Below are positions 1 to 12,754 of a stretch of DNA of 64,000 nt, in pieces (positions within the stretch are counted from its first letter, which is position 1; every line of letters begins with the position of its first letter). Position numbers and translations under genes: made by a program. Location of the stretch: the NCBI GenBank assembly GCA_025766275.1, contig JAFKAC010000005.1, positions 1,054,001-1,118,000 of the forward strand, in the 5' to 3' direction. Source of the DNA: Lactarius indigo. Taxonomy: Eukaryota > Basidiomycota > Agaricomycetes > Russulales > Russulaceae. The notes beneath the pieces were generated by a model. That model did not search any database. It had not been told where the DNA came from and was given only the letters and a program-made list of their open reading frames with translations.

Positions 1-2
1 GC

Positions 3-494
3 GGTGATCAGGACGAGGATAACGAACGGACGGGCTCCAAACGCCGCCGCCGTGCATCCACATCAGGGGCTGGCCCCGGCCCCGGTTCACGCGGCACACG
101 CAGCAACTCAAACGCGGGTGGGGGTAATCCCTCCGCGTCCCCCCACAGCCCGGCGCAGGCATTGCCGCCTTCTATTGCTATACCTCCGCACGCCCAGGGT
201 CCTCACTCGGCTCACCCTGGCGCTCCCAACCCTCAGATGGGCCTAGGGCCGTCACCGACCACTGCATCTCCTGTGCAACAACCTACATCACCTCACTACA
301 CGCATGCCAGCCCAACGCAGCAATACCATCCAAGTGCTCACGGCGGTGCGGGACACGACCTGTACGCGGCACAGTCTGGCCTCATGGCACCACCCGCTGC
401 TCCTAGCTATGGTTTTGGCCAACCCGGGCAGCCAACCCCGCCTGGACAATGGCACGGAGCAGGAGCAGTTCAAGGTGGATATGCCCGGCGGTGA
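3..494 (+). CDS. 3' end of an unrecognised low-complexity protein (5' truncated)
   Basis: The reading frame is open from the window edge to a TGA ending at 494, so only the C-terminal ~163 residues are present. It begins acidic, followed by a basic patch (SKRRRRAS) that could be a nuclear localisation signal. The rest is rich in Gly, Pro, Ser, His and Gln with no folded domain visible. This composition is common in C-terminal tails of fungal transcription regulators, but that is inference; no diagnostic domain lies in the window. Long T-rich and C/T-rich sequence follows the stop, as expected of a 3' UTR or intergenic region. Confidence 0.5.
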   Translation, partial: GDQDEDNERTGSKRRRRASTSGAGPGPGSRGTRSNSNAGGGNPSASPHSPAQALPPSIAIPPHAQGPHSAHPGAPNPQMGLGPSPTTASPVQQPTSPHYTHASPTQQYHPSAHGGAGHDLYAAQSGLMAPPAAPSYGFGQPGQPTPPGQWHGAGAVQGGYARR

Positions 495-3201
495 AGCGTA
501 TGTAACTTGGATCTACTGGCTTAGGGTATACTCTTTTCGTCCCCGAGCTCCCACAATACACGCTTGAAGCATCCTTTTTCTTACGGGATACGGGATCGTG
601 GCTGTCCCACTCTGTAACTATACTTGCGCCGCCTTTTTGTTGGTCTCTTCCCTTTTTAAGTGATGTTTACAATTACTTCTTGTTTCGCTGTCTTATGTCT
701 ACGATTTTTTTTTCCCCTTCCCGTCCTTAACGACTGCCCTTCTGTGAAATATGCTTCCGGCTATTTTTCTTTGTTCTTTGTTCTATTCTTTCCGCCCCCT
801 GCTTGCTTGCTCGCCTGTCCTGTATTACCCAATCGGTCTTTGCACGCGCTTTTTCGTATTTCGTCTTCCCTGTCTCGTGTAGCCGTGTCTCCTGGATTGG
901 ACACCCTCCCCTCTATCTCACCACTTAGCTTAGGCCCCTATGTGTTGGCCGCAATATCGATGAATCGGAGACACTATGTAACACAAATAGACTCCGCACC
1001 TCTACGCGATGAGTGCGTTGACTTGACAGCTCTAATTTCCATCAAAGTCTACTGGATACAAGACGTGATTCTCACAAGCCGCTCATGACAACGACTGCCG
1101 GACCAACGCGCGTGAGCCCCTTCTCTTTGAACACATCTCCTGCAGGGGCCAGGATTACCCATCCATTTTCGTGCGACGGAAAGTAGTGGACGGAGGCGAA
1201 AAAGGTAAGGAAGGGATGCCTCGGTTCATTGACGAAAAAAAAGGCCACAGCAATCAATATTCCGGCCCAACATTTTACAAATAACGGTTACCTCATAATG
1301 AACATTTATAATGAAAAAGTAAGGCGGTTCCCGCCCCGCAACTGTCATAATAAAGTATATTGCAAAAAACAAAAAAAAAAATGAACGGGCTCCCTCCAAC
1401 GTTCATTGGTTAGCCTGTTGTAATCATTCTTTTCCTTCTTTCTACTCGCGAAACAGCTGTAAGATAAACGTGGGTAATTTGCACTGCAAGGAGGAGGGTC
1501 CTTTCCTCCCTCTCGATTCGGGATGCAACGCCCGCTCCGCGATGATGATAGGACCCTGATAGATGACGATGGAGGACGAAGGAGCTAGCCGACCTAGGCT
1601 TGGATACTGTAATGGCATGATGATGTATTGGAATAAACGTATGATGTTATAATTATGAGTGTGGGTGAACGATGACGTTCTGGTCCTCACCTCAGCACCC
1701 TCGAGGCGGTACTCCCCCTCATTGGCTCATCCTCTTTTTTTCGAGATGGGTCAGAACTTTAGGAAGTAATTTACATGTGGCGATGTGTCCCCCCGATCGC
1801 CGGCAGCGGTATGACCGGACTTGGATACCCACGGACGATTTTCTCTAGAGGGGAGTGTAAATTATCGAATGAAAGCTACACGCAAAAAGCAAACGCAGGC
1901 ATATCACATATGATAACTTAAATACATTTGTAATAGTCCAGTAAGCCAGAGTTGATAGCAAGGGGACAGCTGCTGATCCAAAATGGTCTAGATGAGTATA
2001 GTGTGCTTGTGTGAGAGGAACGAAAAAGGGGGTGCGCGTGTGACTGGAGTGATGACAAAAAGGGCACGAGCGCCAAAGTAATGTGCGTGCGAGGAAACAA
2101 AAGAGGTCCATCCGCAAAAAATACGCAAAGCGCGCTCTCGCTCGCTGAGGTGCTGAGCAAGCAACTAAACAAAGCGAGCGCCGAGGTGGCTGAAATGTTG
2201 TACTGCGTGTTGTTGGGTGGGCAACAACGACCGGAGATCCTCGCCTTTCGAACCCAAACTTTAATCATCATCTTTGCGCAGCGCCCGTCTTGTATTGTGG
2301 ATGGGAGATGGGCAGGTGTTGGGAGGGGAGGGGAAGACGGGTGCAAAACGGTAACGGTACGATCACGGCACTGTCGATCCGCCCATCGGCGCCCAATAAG
2401 CGCAGCCCCTGTAAGTAGCAGGGCTGTACACATATGTGCGTGGGCAAGATAGGGTTTGGATATGACGCGCGCGATAGCAAAGATGGAACCCTCGGGGGAA
2501 TGATTGAGTGAGAGAGTTGTATAGCACCGGCGGGTCATACCGTCCCCCCGAGAGCAAAAGAGGCTTTGCGACTGACTGGCGAGGGAGGCGGAAGAAGAAC
2601 AATGGATAGTGGAAACGGGTCTTCGACGAGCGAGGCGCTCGGAGAACAAGACATCTGATAGAAGCAGCATACGTGGCGTAGAGACGCGCTTACGCGTGTC
2701 AAGCACATGAAATCCTAAGATCTGGGGGAATGAGGGGGCCTAGGCACCAGCTGCTTGTCGCTCTTGTTACTTTGGGTCGTTGTATATGTTTGTTTTGTTA
2801 TCATCAAGGAAAGATCCGGAAAATATGTCGCGTGCTGTATGTATATGCGCCACATATGGCTTCGGCAGCACCGAGTGTGTCACGAGTTTAAGACGTGCGT
2901 GGAGGGGGAAGTCGTGCGCAAGAGAAAAGGCGTTGACGAATGAACCTTGACACGTTTCAGGCCAGGGGAGAGAGGGAGGTCAAGGGGCGTCTGCCGTCAA
3001 AGTGAGTGGACGACCCATAAACGGGGGTCGTACACCACCACACCCCCTTTGGTCCGTCCCGAGCCTGGCCAATTCCAACGTGACGGGTCGGGAGATGCAA
3101 GCACCTGCTCCAACAAACCAATCAAGCGAGGCGCTCCTAGCAACCGTTCCCATGTCCAAATGTCCTCAACTTTCCGCATCGAGTGCACCTCCGCGCCGCA
3201 A
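495..3201. other. Intergenic stretch without a supportable gene
   Basis: About 2.7 kb with only short or compositionally random open frames. The longest (1918-2706, minus, 262 codons) is Ser/Cys/Leu-rich, has no recognisable motif and overlaps equally long frames on both strands, so it is not called. I see no tRNA, rRNA or transposon ends. Confidence 0.5.
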
Positions 3202-5967
3202 TCAAGACGCCTTCCACGCACAGAAGACTCGGAAGGTCCGGCTAAGCCGCTGTCTGGTGGGTCCCGCGGCTTCCAAGTCGTCCGAATCCAATGACTCCGC
3301 TGCCGACAGGTCGCTGCTGCCCTTCTTGGGTTGGACGCCAGCGGGGCGTGATGGCATGCGCCGAGCGCGCTGCTTCATTTGGTACTCGTCCCACTTCTCG
3401 CAGGCGTCGTCGAACGCCTTTCGGTCGCTTGTTCGCGCAAATGTCGGAATAGGAGTGTGAAATGCGGAGGTGGTGCGGGAGTTCATGTTGATGCAGTCGT
3501 GCATGTCACTGCGCCGCCCAAATCGATCAGCTCGGAAATTCAATCACCCCCAAAATAAAACCAAGCACGCACAATTCGAACCGAGTCGACAGCACGTCGA
3601 ATTCAGGCCTCGACATTCCAACAAGTTCTGTGCGGAACCTGTCCGCGTCGCCTGCGGGGCGTGACTGGGAATTACCTTTGTACATCTGGGGCTGCCGTCG
3701 CGTGTCTTGATACTCGCACACCCACTCCCACATCGCCTCTGTACATGCAATGATTGCCATGATACGCATCGACAGGTGCAGGTTCAAGTTCTGCAGGTCG
3801 AACTTGAGCCGTTGATTTGGCAGGGTATTAAACCAGCTGGCCATGTTCATATCCTCGCCAACTGCATGCGAGTAAGCTGTGGTTGTGGTGCTATTCGAAC
3901 GTTCTTCGGAAAACAAAGACGCTTCTGAGGATACGCGTGAGGATGTAGGGGGAAAGCTGCTCTTAGTCGGAGTGCCTGGGCTAGTTGGCAGATGAGATGT
4001 CGTCGTCGTCGGAGTTGTCTTCTGACGGGCTGTCTTTGTTCCAGGCGCAACAGCCGACTCGTCCAGGAGTACATATTGTTGGGCCTGATGCAGGATGTGA
4101 CGGCCGCCGATCACCGTCACCGGCCCTGTCTTGTCAGGATATTTGCGACTTTGTTGTGCCGACCTGAGCTCGCCATCCGAATGGCTCGTCTCGCCAGTGG
4201 GTTGCGAAAGCTGCCATTGAACCTGTGCTAAATCATGCGGGGGGAACATGAACATGATGGGTGCGTGCGATCGCACATCTACCAACCGTCAATGATTAAA
4301 CATCGAGAAACCGGTGGCGAGAAGAAATGAGTGACAGACTTTTGAAATAGAGAGGCAACGAGTGAGCAAGCAAGGACAGGGGCGAAAGATTGATGAAACG
4401 AGCTGCGTGCATCTCAGTGTAGATGTATTCGAGTAAGGAGTGATCTCGAGGATTCAAAGGAGCGGCTGATTCTTGGCGCGAACTGTCAGAGGATAGTCGA
4501 TTAGGGATGTCCAGCGAAGACATAGTATCGGTATCGTGGAGTGAAACTGGGAGTGTCGACAGGCTCGCAGTTCCAAACACACTAGGGAGGGAGGGAGAAT
4601 ATATAGATGGATTATAAAACGCGGAGGCAGATGTCGAAGTAGATCCATGTTGTGAAAGGTTCCATTGGTCATTGGTATCGTGGAATCCGTTAGGTTGGTG
4701 GTGTACTGGGAGCGGCGCTGCGAAAGAAGGACGGGGTGTTGTCGGCGATCGGTGTTGAGGAGGGAGGTCCAGAAATCGTCCAGGAAAGAACAAATCCTCT
4801 TCTACCATCTGAGATAGTTACGAGGTGTTGAAACACGTACTGATGCGCAGATAGAATACAACGCACCTCGATGGCGGCTCCAGGCTTCATCACTCGCGAG
4901 ATCTCCTCGAATAAAAAGTCCCACTGCCGTGTAAGACGTAGTCAGAGGGGAGGTCAGGTTAGTCCAAGAAAATCTTCGTAGCTCACCTTGTCTTCGGGGA
5001 TACCGTGGGCCAGGCGTTTAATATGCCTAAACTCATTAGCAACTCATAATCGCAACACTGTGGAGGTATGACACTCACACGAAGTCGAACTCTTCGTTTG
5101 GAAAAGGAAGGCCTTCGAGGCTGCGTATTTACGAAAAACTGTCAGTGGAATTACGATAGAGGGACCAGGTGGACCAACCAGTTGGCTTGTACCCATGTAA
5201 TCCGGGAGCCTAGATCGGAAGAGCGAAGAAGGGATAAATCAGGGTGCAGAGGCACCAAATCAAGGCCTGTGCAAGGTGAGAAGAAATATTTGCACGTCAT
5301 GGGGCATGCACTCGCCAACGAACTCGCAGTTCTGGATGAGTTGACGGTAACGATGACAAGCTTATTTGAGCGCCGCCCGCAGTCAGAGTAGAGGGATAAC
5401 TCACGCGCCATTGCTTTGCGCACTCTAAGATCCAATATCCGGAACCTGCAAGGTATAGTAGTGACCAGAAAATGTGGGTTGCGAGGGTATGCTCACCACA
5501 GCCGAGATCGAGTCTACGGCCGCCGTGAGCACGTGGAATAAAAGACGAGGGAAGAAACGTACACTTTTGTGGGCGGAACGTCAAAGACATGAAAAGTATG
5601 ACTTCCGGACAGTTGCTTGATGAACATCGTCTCCCATACATCGCTGTGGAGAAGATTGGCACAGATTAAGCGGGTATACATATTGACAAGACGAACTGGT
5701 CGATGACGGGCCGCTCATAATTGAGAGGGTAAGGAGCCTCCTTTGCAGGATAAGGGTGATGCTTCTTGTTGCCTTTCATCTTGAACTGGGATTCGCGGGC
5801 AGCAGCGCCGAGTTTGAGCTCGTGCAAGATAGCGCGATCGGCAGTAGAAAATTGGGCGTCTTTTTTTGGTAAGTCTGCACGGGTGGTGGATGTGGCGGGG
5901 ACGGCATGTGGACGCGAGGGAGGAGCGCCCTCTTTTCGCTTGTTGGCGCTTCTTCGGCGGGTGGGCA
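3202..5967 (-). CDS. SAM-dependent methyltransferase (Methyltransf_25-like), spliced
   Basis: A class I SAM-dependent methyltransferase; the substrate is not predictable. Exons can be chained on the minus strand from an ATG at 5967 (protein start MPTRRRSANK) to a stop at 3202. Motifs in order are LDLGCGSGYWILECAK (SAM-binding motif I), FVGLDLVPLHPDL, ITWVQAN, LPFPNEEFDFV, HIKRLAHGIPEDKWD and FEEISRVMKPGAAIE followed by VEEDLFFPG. A long Ser/Thr/Pro-rich insert follows, then a C-terminal helical region (LNLHLSMRIMAIIACTEAMW) and a basic tail. At least nine short introns (44-60 bp) fit; intron 1 is 5644-5687. One intron (5267-5315) appears to use a GC-AG donor (GCGAGT). I know this architecture from basidiomycete proteins with a split methyltransferase core and low-complexity insert. 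No frame break was found in the chained exons. The start is the least certain part, because the open frame continues upstream of 5967. Confidence 0.8.
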
Positions 5968-6262
5968 TAAAATCGGCAAAGGGCTTGCAACTCAATGAGA
6001 TTGGCGGACCGGATGACGTAGTAGAAACGTACCGGAACTGGGGATACACCAGCAAAGGGTGAGGTGACAACGATGGGAACCAGCTGAGGGTTTGTCTGAT
6101 CTGGGACACCGGACGAAGTAGAAGGACGGGCGGGTAGTGCATGTCTACGGGTTGGGCGCGTCGGGGGATGCTCACTCGGGTGTGGACCGGAGGAAGTGTG
6201 GGGACGAGAGGCACGCATGGCGGAGGAGCAGAACAGGTTGCCCGTGAGAACTACGACATCAC

Positions 6263-6999
6263 TCATTCCCTATACTGCTTCAACAAAACCCTGATCAACT
6301 CCACCTCCTCTGTTATCCCCCTTATCTCCCTCCACCCCTGCCATTCGTCCGTGTCCAACGTACAACACCGTCTCCATACCTCCATGGTCTTCCACCCGAT
6401 AACAAGCGCGATCTCCTCCGGGTTTTCCATCACTTGGCCATACGTTGCATCAACTCCCTCGACTATCAATTTCTCCACGTATTTGTCCAAGCTCGCCTGC
6501 ACTGCCTCCAAAGTGACACCTTCTTTAGGCTTTACTTTCCTTATCTCCGTCACTGGGGCCACCAGGCATGGAAGCGCCGCCGAACCCTCCCAGGACACAT
6601 GAATCACTTTCCCCTGGGGGACCCCATCCTTTGCAGATGCCTCGAACATTTTGATGAACCTATGCAGCCTCTCTTCGTCGGTCCCAAATTTCTCGTGAGC
6701 TTCGATCGTGTGCCAATCTGTTCGTCCCTTTTGAAATCAGCAATGCCTCAGCACACTCCAGTCAATCGGCTCCGCACTTAAAACTGCATATGCGTTGGGT
6801 TTCCCCACTCCATAGAATATTCTACGTCACATGTGTTGGTCAGGCCGTCACTCGTTGACCCTCTGGATGTGACTCACTCATCCAATCCTGGTTGCCCGTA
6901 GAGCATTTCCAATGCGGGGTGTAATATGGACTGATCCTTAACGTACTCCTCCGAGCACGGCCAAGTGGCTATCTCGAACGCACTTCTCTTGTTAGCCAT
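6263..6999 (-). CDS. Small ABM/Dabb-like (ferredoxin-like barrel) protein
   Basis: A putative exon from ATG at 6999 encodes MANKRSAFEIATWPCSEEY and ends at a GT donor near 6877. A second exon starts IFYGVGKPNAYAVL, and a third runs to a stop at 6263 with DWHTIEAHEKFG, APVTEIRKVKPKEGVTLE and IALVIGWKTMEV. The pattern of a hydrophobic strand, a W..-x-EAH segment, then APVTE.. and a terminal GWxxxE segment resembles fungal two-barrel ABM/EthD/Dabb-like proteins. Those often act as small oxygenases or have unknown roles. The junction between the second and third exon is not settled: the best donor (GTTTTA near 6784) is weak. A broken paralogue lies at about 57.6-58.3 kb. Enzymatic function cannot be assigned. 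Confidence 0.55.
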
Positions 7000-8812
7000 T
7001 CGGTTACTCGTATCGTGTCAAGTCCAAGTCGATATGCAGGGGGAAGAGGAACTGAGGAAGGCTAAGACGCTCGGATAGTACAAGAGAGAAGACTTGGAGC
7101 AGGCGTGGGTAGGACTGGAATTGCCTCCGCCGAGATAAAAAGCAGCAAGCCAAAGCGATCACGGACCTTCAAGTGCCTCGGCCTTGTCTCGATCAATCCA
7201 AGGAGACTCAAAATACAATCGACGGACTAGTCCATAATAGTAGAATGACGGTATGGGTGAAACCGAGACAATACTTTCGCCTAATCCCGTTGAAAATCGG
7301 GTAAGTGCTTCTGTTCGCCCCTCCCCATTCCTGACCTGACCGACGTCGGAGAACCAATTTCTGTTCCACAAGTTGTCTTCCAAGAAGCCAAGAGTGATCG
7401 AGTATCACAGTCACTACTTGTCTTATCATCCTGCCGTCCTGCCATATCGCCTCCCAGTCATGATATCCGAAGGAGGGAATTCCTGTCCGTACCTAACTCT
7501 GGTGTCCGAGAATTATATCTCTTATTCGACTACGTGGAACGGGTCATTAGCATTTGGTGCGCCACCGCTAGTCCCCCTATTGGCATCAACCCTCCAGGAG
7601 TCGAAGAGCAACGGCGACATATCTCTTCTTGCTGTGGCGGTTGTCTGGTGCGTGCGAATATGGCTGAAACTTTGACGTTCATAGACGCCGGTCCTGTGTT
7701 TACGGTACTATTGTATACTTGCGCGCGTTGGTGATTTTGATGACTTCGTGGCCCCCGAGCGTGATACGGGATCTGCGTACAACGGTGAGGTAAGGGTTTT
7801 CGGAAGAGGTTGCTCGTCTGACCGTCAATGCATATTCTAGATTCCAACAAATTCGTGCCGTTCACGATGACCCAGGTTTATCAAAGGCAAACATATGTGC
7901 AAGCTGAGTGGCCTGCCAAGCTCAGAGATGTGGCAGCGTTGGAGTCTGTTCCTTTGACCCCCCCCCCTGCACGATATAATGTGGCGATGGCCAAGCAATC
8001 GGAAATTTGGCACCGTGAGCTACCGAGTAGATTCGTCTATCCCTTCAGCCGCGACGAGCGCCCCAGCTGTTTCTTGCAGCGGACTTGCAAATGATTCGCA
8101 TACCAGACTAACTGGCTCGGCCCCGTGCACACCTGGCGCTCAGATCGGTACTATATGACAGATAGGGAAAAGCGTACTGTAGGTTGGCTACTGGATTGCA
8201 ATAATCGACTCTCACAGACTCTACTGTACCTCGGCGCCGCATCGCCAAGGAAGCGAGAGTAGCCAATTCGTGCTAGCTACTGAGACTAGAACCTATCTTC
8301 TCACGCTACCTAGCAGATTAGTGAACAATGTACTTCTCGGGAACAAAAGAAATCACTGTGCAGGCGAGCCATTGTGGGTATTGTAACGTAATCTATTTCT
8401 TACAGTAGCAAGCGTGGCGAGGAAATGATAGACCGAACGCCACAACTCGAATTGTTCGAGCAGGACAAACGAGGAAAATACAGCAACTTGGAGGACCACT
8501 GCGCCATATGACCGCCTGTACTATGGTGTTCACCTACTACCGCAATTCCAGTCAATTTATACGAATTACGGAGAGCGGTATTCTGACTAGACAATGGGGC
8601 ACAGCCCATGGCTGGCTCGCCCCGTTACAGTAGTTGTCCTGCTCTAAAATTAAACCGAACAAGGTCAATCGTTTCCCCACTAGCTGTGGGTCGCCTTCCC
8701 ACCGAATAGGCAGTGTTCCGTGGTCTCCGCTCAACGCAGTCGTTAGGCCGTACCCACACGTTATTCTTGTCATTGAAATAACCTCGCTCGACTATACGAC
8801 AACATTTCTACC
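7000..8812. other. Intergenic stretch; partial repeat near 8220-8320
   Basis: No open frame here has recognisable protein character. The segment around 8240-8320 resembles 12170-12240, which lies just behind NLR copy 1 (shared core CTCACGCTACCTAGC). It may be the 3' flank of a lost third unit or a short dispersed repeat. The ~70 bases before 8813 resemble those before 15142, so the duplication includes some promoter-proximal sequence. Confidence 0.45.
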
Positions 8813-11800
8813 ATGTCTAGAGCACAACGTGCACCTGAGACCTCTTCCACCTCTAATTTTATCTAAATCTTTGAAGCTGCCACGAAAGAGTACAAGAAAC
8901 TGACGGGACAAGATCTCAATATGCATCCACTATCTGTGGAGTTCGACAGCTGCACTTCTCCTGGTGCCGTCTTGAACCTAATACAAAAACAAGCACAAAT
9001 TTTCGACCAAATTCGTAAAGGCGATGAGAGACTCATGAAGTGGCTCGATCCAATGGTTGATATCTTGTTCACGGTTTCGGCAGCACTTGGAGAGGGAGTC
9101 GGACTTGTAAGTTCGCAAAGAATCTGTTCATCGCATACCACAACCGACAGTTTTCCAGATCTTTTCACCCGCAAAAATCATCTTCGCTGGTATCGGGGTG
9201 CTTCTTGCAGTGGGTATCTCCCGGCACTTCCCGAAGTCGTAGCGTAACGTTTATCTCTTTCGGGCTGCCAAGGACGCCATAGCGAGTTACGACACACTCG
9301 CCAGCCTCTTCGAGCACATGCAAGGTTTCTTACAACGACTTGGGGTATATAGCGGTGTCCCTCTGACACCTGCAATGCCAGTGATGGAGGTGCTGGGAAA
9401 AATCATGATGGAAGTGCTGTCCATCTTCGCTCTTGTAACGAAAGAGATGAAGCAGAGTCGATTCAGTGAGTCGGCTCAACTAACTCATCGTTTCTGTCTG
9501 ACTATGGAACAGAGAAATACCTGAAGAAACTGGTGGGATGGATGGACATCGAGAACGCACTAAAGAGATTAGACATGCTCACGTAGGAAGAGATGCGGAT
9601 GGCGGTGGCAAGAAACTTGGAGGTCACACACAGCGTTGATAACAACGCCAGAGCGATCAGAGAGGGTACGTGAAAGATCCTGTATGCATTCGCTTGGCGT
9701 TGAGACCACAGTGTTTGAGTAGCAACAGGCACACTGAGCCGTCAGTTTCTTTAGTTGACGTACCTGCTGCCGTGAGTGTTTAAACTTTCTCGCAGGTAGT
9801 CGTGCGCGAAGCGACCTCCGAAAATGGATATCTCCTCCAAACCCTTCCATAGATCACAATTTTGCTTGCGACACTCACTTCGATGGAACTACGACGTGGT
9901 TTGCCCAAAGGCAATGTATTCAGTGAGTAGAAAAAGAATTGCTCCTTGTTGTGGATCCGTGATTCAACTATTTGTTCCTTCACAGACACTGATCTCCGCC
10001 TCAGCTGGTTCTGGAAAGAGCGTTTTTTGGTATGTGATTCCGCAAACTTACATTTGTCCAGGAAAGTTTACTGTGTTCATTGATAAGCGCGACAATCATA
10101 GAAGAACTCAGACGAACTGCTGGGTCACCATTGATGATATACTTTTATTTCGATTTTAAAGATGCCGCAAAACGGGACATCCGCGGACTACTTTCCTCTT
10201 TCCTCATCCAGCTCGGCGACACATCTGACATTTGCTGGGGTGTTCTGTCAGATCTATACACCAAACATCGGGACGGTTCGGATCAACCAACTGAGGCCAC
10301 CCACGTACAATGTCTCAAGGAGATGCTCCAATCTGTGTCCCGTACCCCATTTTACGTCATCCTGGATGCCCTGTACGAGTGTCCGAATACCACTGGAACA
10401 CCATCCCCTCGTGAAAAGGTCCTGAATTTTGTCGAGGACCTTGTCGGCGTCCAGTATCCGAATCTGTATTTGTACGTTACCAGTCGCCCTGAACAAGACA
10501 TCCGGACTGTTCTCGACCCTTTAATTCCCACATCCTGCCGCGTGTCGCTTCATGAGGAAGGTGGGCAAAGGGAGGATATCAACGCCTACATCAGATATTT
10601 TGTTGGCACGGACTGAGCCATGCAAAAGTGGAGAGCGGAAGAAAAGCAACTGGTAATATATACTCTTTCGGAAAGAGCTGATGGGATGTAAGGTTCCTCC
10701 GTCCTTGAACATTTGAAATGTTACTCATAGTGTGACACAGGTTTCGTTGGGTCTTTTGCCAGCTGGACACACTGCGCCGCTGCATGGCAGCGAGCATTCG
10801 ACAGGCTCTGACTGAGTTACCGGCGAGTCTGGATGAGACTCCATGCAGAAACGTGCCCACGCGCATAGTTCGTTCCAATGCCTGATAGCGTCCATTCGTC
10901 TGCTCAAACTCGAAGAGCTCGCTGAGTTCCTTGCGATCCAGTTCAACTCGAAAATACCCACCAAGCTGGAAGAGAGCTGGCGCCCAGAGGATGCAGAAGA
11001 CGCGGTGCTATCCGCATGTTCTAACCTGGTCTCCATCGTCAAAGTGAAGGATTCACTAATCGTGCAATTTTCACACTTCTCGGTCAAAGAATTCTTGACC
11101 TCTGATTGCCTCGCTGCTTCGGCTGCTGTAAATACCCGTTACTTCCACGCTCCATTAGAGTCAGCCCACACGATTCTGGTGCGAGCCTGCATAGCCGTGC
11201 TACTTCAACTGGACGAGAAGGTGGATAGAAAGCGTATCCGGGGCCTTCCTCTCGTCGTATATGCCGCTCGGCACTGGGCTGATCATGCGTGGTTTAAAAA
11301 CGTAGAACTACAAATTCAATATCACATCAAGCTTCTTTTCAATCACACCAAGCCTCATCTTGCGGCATGGACCTGGATATTCCTCGGTGGTAGGGGGGAT
11401 GGTCGATTGGCTAGTCTTGCGGAGCCTCCATCACCACCTAGCGCACCCCCAATATGCTATGCCGCATTGCTTGGCCTCAGCTAGTTAACAAAACAGCTTG
11501 TTACGTGGAGGCAGGTCCTAGACATCGGCGGCAGTCTGTACGGCACCCCGATGCGCGCGGCATTGGCTATGGGTCACTTGGAAGTTGCGCGTTTTCTGCT
11601 CGAACACGGGGCCAACGTCGATGCTGAGGACTTGTGGGGAAACACTCCGCTGTGGACTTATTCCTGGGATGGTCATGAAGAGGTCACGCGCCTGTTACTT
11701 GATTTTGGAGCAGATGCGAACGTGCACAACATTGACGAATGGACACCATTGCAAAGAGCGGCGCACAATGGACACTACGAGGTTGTACGGATGTTACTCC

Positions 11801-12189
11801 AGCACAACGCAGAGGTCAACTCTAAGATCGTTTCGGGTTACACGCCATTGCACTTTGCGTCGGGGGGTGGACACGTCGAGGTCGTGCGGCTCCTCATCGA
11901 GCATGGAGCTAACATAGACGCACAAGCTAACTCCGTTCTCACTCCATTACACTCAGCGTCCGAGGAGGGAAAGATCGAAGTCGTGCGGTTGCTACTCGAG
12001 CATGGGGCGGACGTGCATATACTGAGCCAATGGAACAGGACGCCATTCCAGGTGGCATCAGAGCGTGGGTTCAGTGAGATCGCGCAATTGATGTTGGAGA
12101 TGGAACTAAGTAATAATATAATAGGGGGTGGAAATTACAGTACAGGATTACATGCAACTTGGCGTCATGCTACGGACGCGAGCAGCTAA
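8813..12189 (+). pseudogene. NLR-like Goodbye-NACHT-ankyrin gene, copy 1 (dead)
   Basis: Colinear over its whole length with the intact copy at 15142-18596. Visible lesions are: TAA at 8864-8866 inside the Goodbye-domain exon (copy 2 has Ser there); a 1-bp insertion near 9910 followed by TAG before the P-loop; TGA at 10614-10616 where copy 2 has CGA (Arg); a net ~25-bp deletion near 10839 that shifts frame; and TAG at 11482-11484. The P-loop core AGSGKS remains. The Walker B region reads LDALYECPN, with Tyr (10374-10376) replacing the second Asp of copy 2's VDALDECPN. The ankyrin block (11551-about 12110) is still a long open frame with five or six repeats. With this many breaks no full NLR can be made, although the ankyrin part could be expressed on its own. 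The exact 3' boundary is uncertain because the final codons have diverged from copy 2. Confidence 0.85.
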
Positions 12190-12754
12190 TTCGCGCTACA
12201 GTAGTAGGTACTAATGCCGAAACCTATCCTCACGCTACCTAGCGCCTGTTAATAGTTTCATCGCATTCGTTTCGAGTACGAAGTACAAGACGAATCATAT
12301 TCCAAAAAGAAAACAACAATAGCGACCGCTCGCTATGTAGGTTCTGTTGAGTGCGTGTCAATTTTATAATAGATCAAAAACCGATTGTAAATCTGTTTAT
12401 AATTTATTATAAAAAGGAGCGTTAACAATTCCTGTATTGTATTGTCAATTGCTATTGTCAATCTGATTGTCCCTCAACGTAGTTCCCTTCACCCCGCACA
12501 TTCCCAGAGACGAGGCGGTATTCCACGGGTCAGTTCAATCTTAGTGACCCCTCTCATGTTGAACTGACTCTGAGGACGACAAAATTTGGATTTACAGCGG
12601 TTTAGCAATGGTCATCAAATTGAAGTTGATGCGATTTGCTGCGAGCTTATCTTGTACTCACTCCTGCATCTAGATACAATACGTATGCGACGTGCCCGCG
12701 CTCGTGCTATAAATTATTTCAGTTCTTCACTCTGGCTTTCTCTCACCACCCAAC
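12190..12754. other. Spacer between NLR copy 1 and the O-methyltransferase pseudogene
   Basis: AT-rich in 12290-12470, with no open frame of note and no transposon ends that I could identify. Confidence 0.4.

Noticed and set aside
1918..2706. 262-codon open frame on the minus strand
   Set aside because: No domain, atypical composition (Ser, Leu, Cys, His rich), heavily overlapped by frames on the other strand and not splice-compatible with neighbours.
2840..2890. Sequence with GGCTTCGGCAGCAC resembling the start of U6 snRNA
   Set aside because: The match stops after ~14 bases; the conserved ACAGAGA and internal stem regions do not follow.
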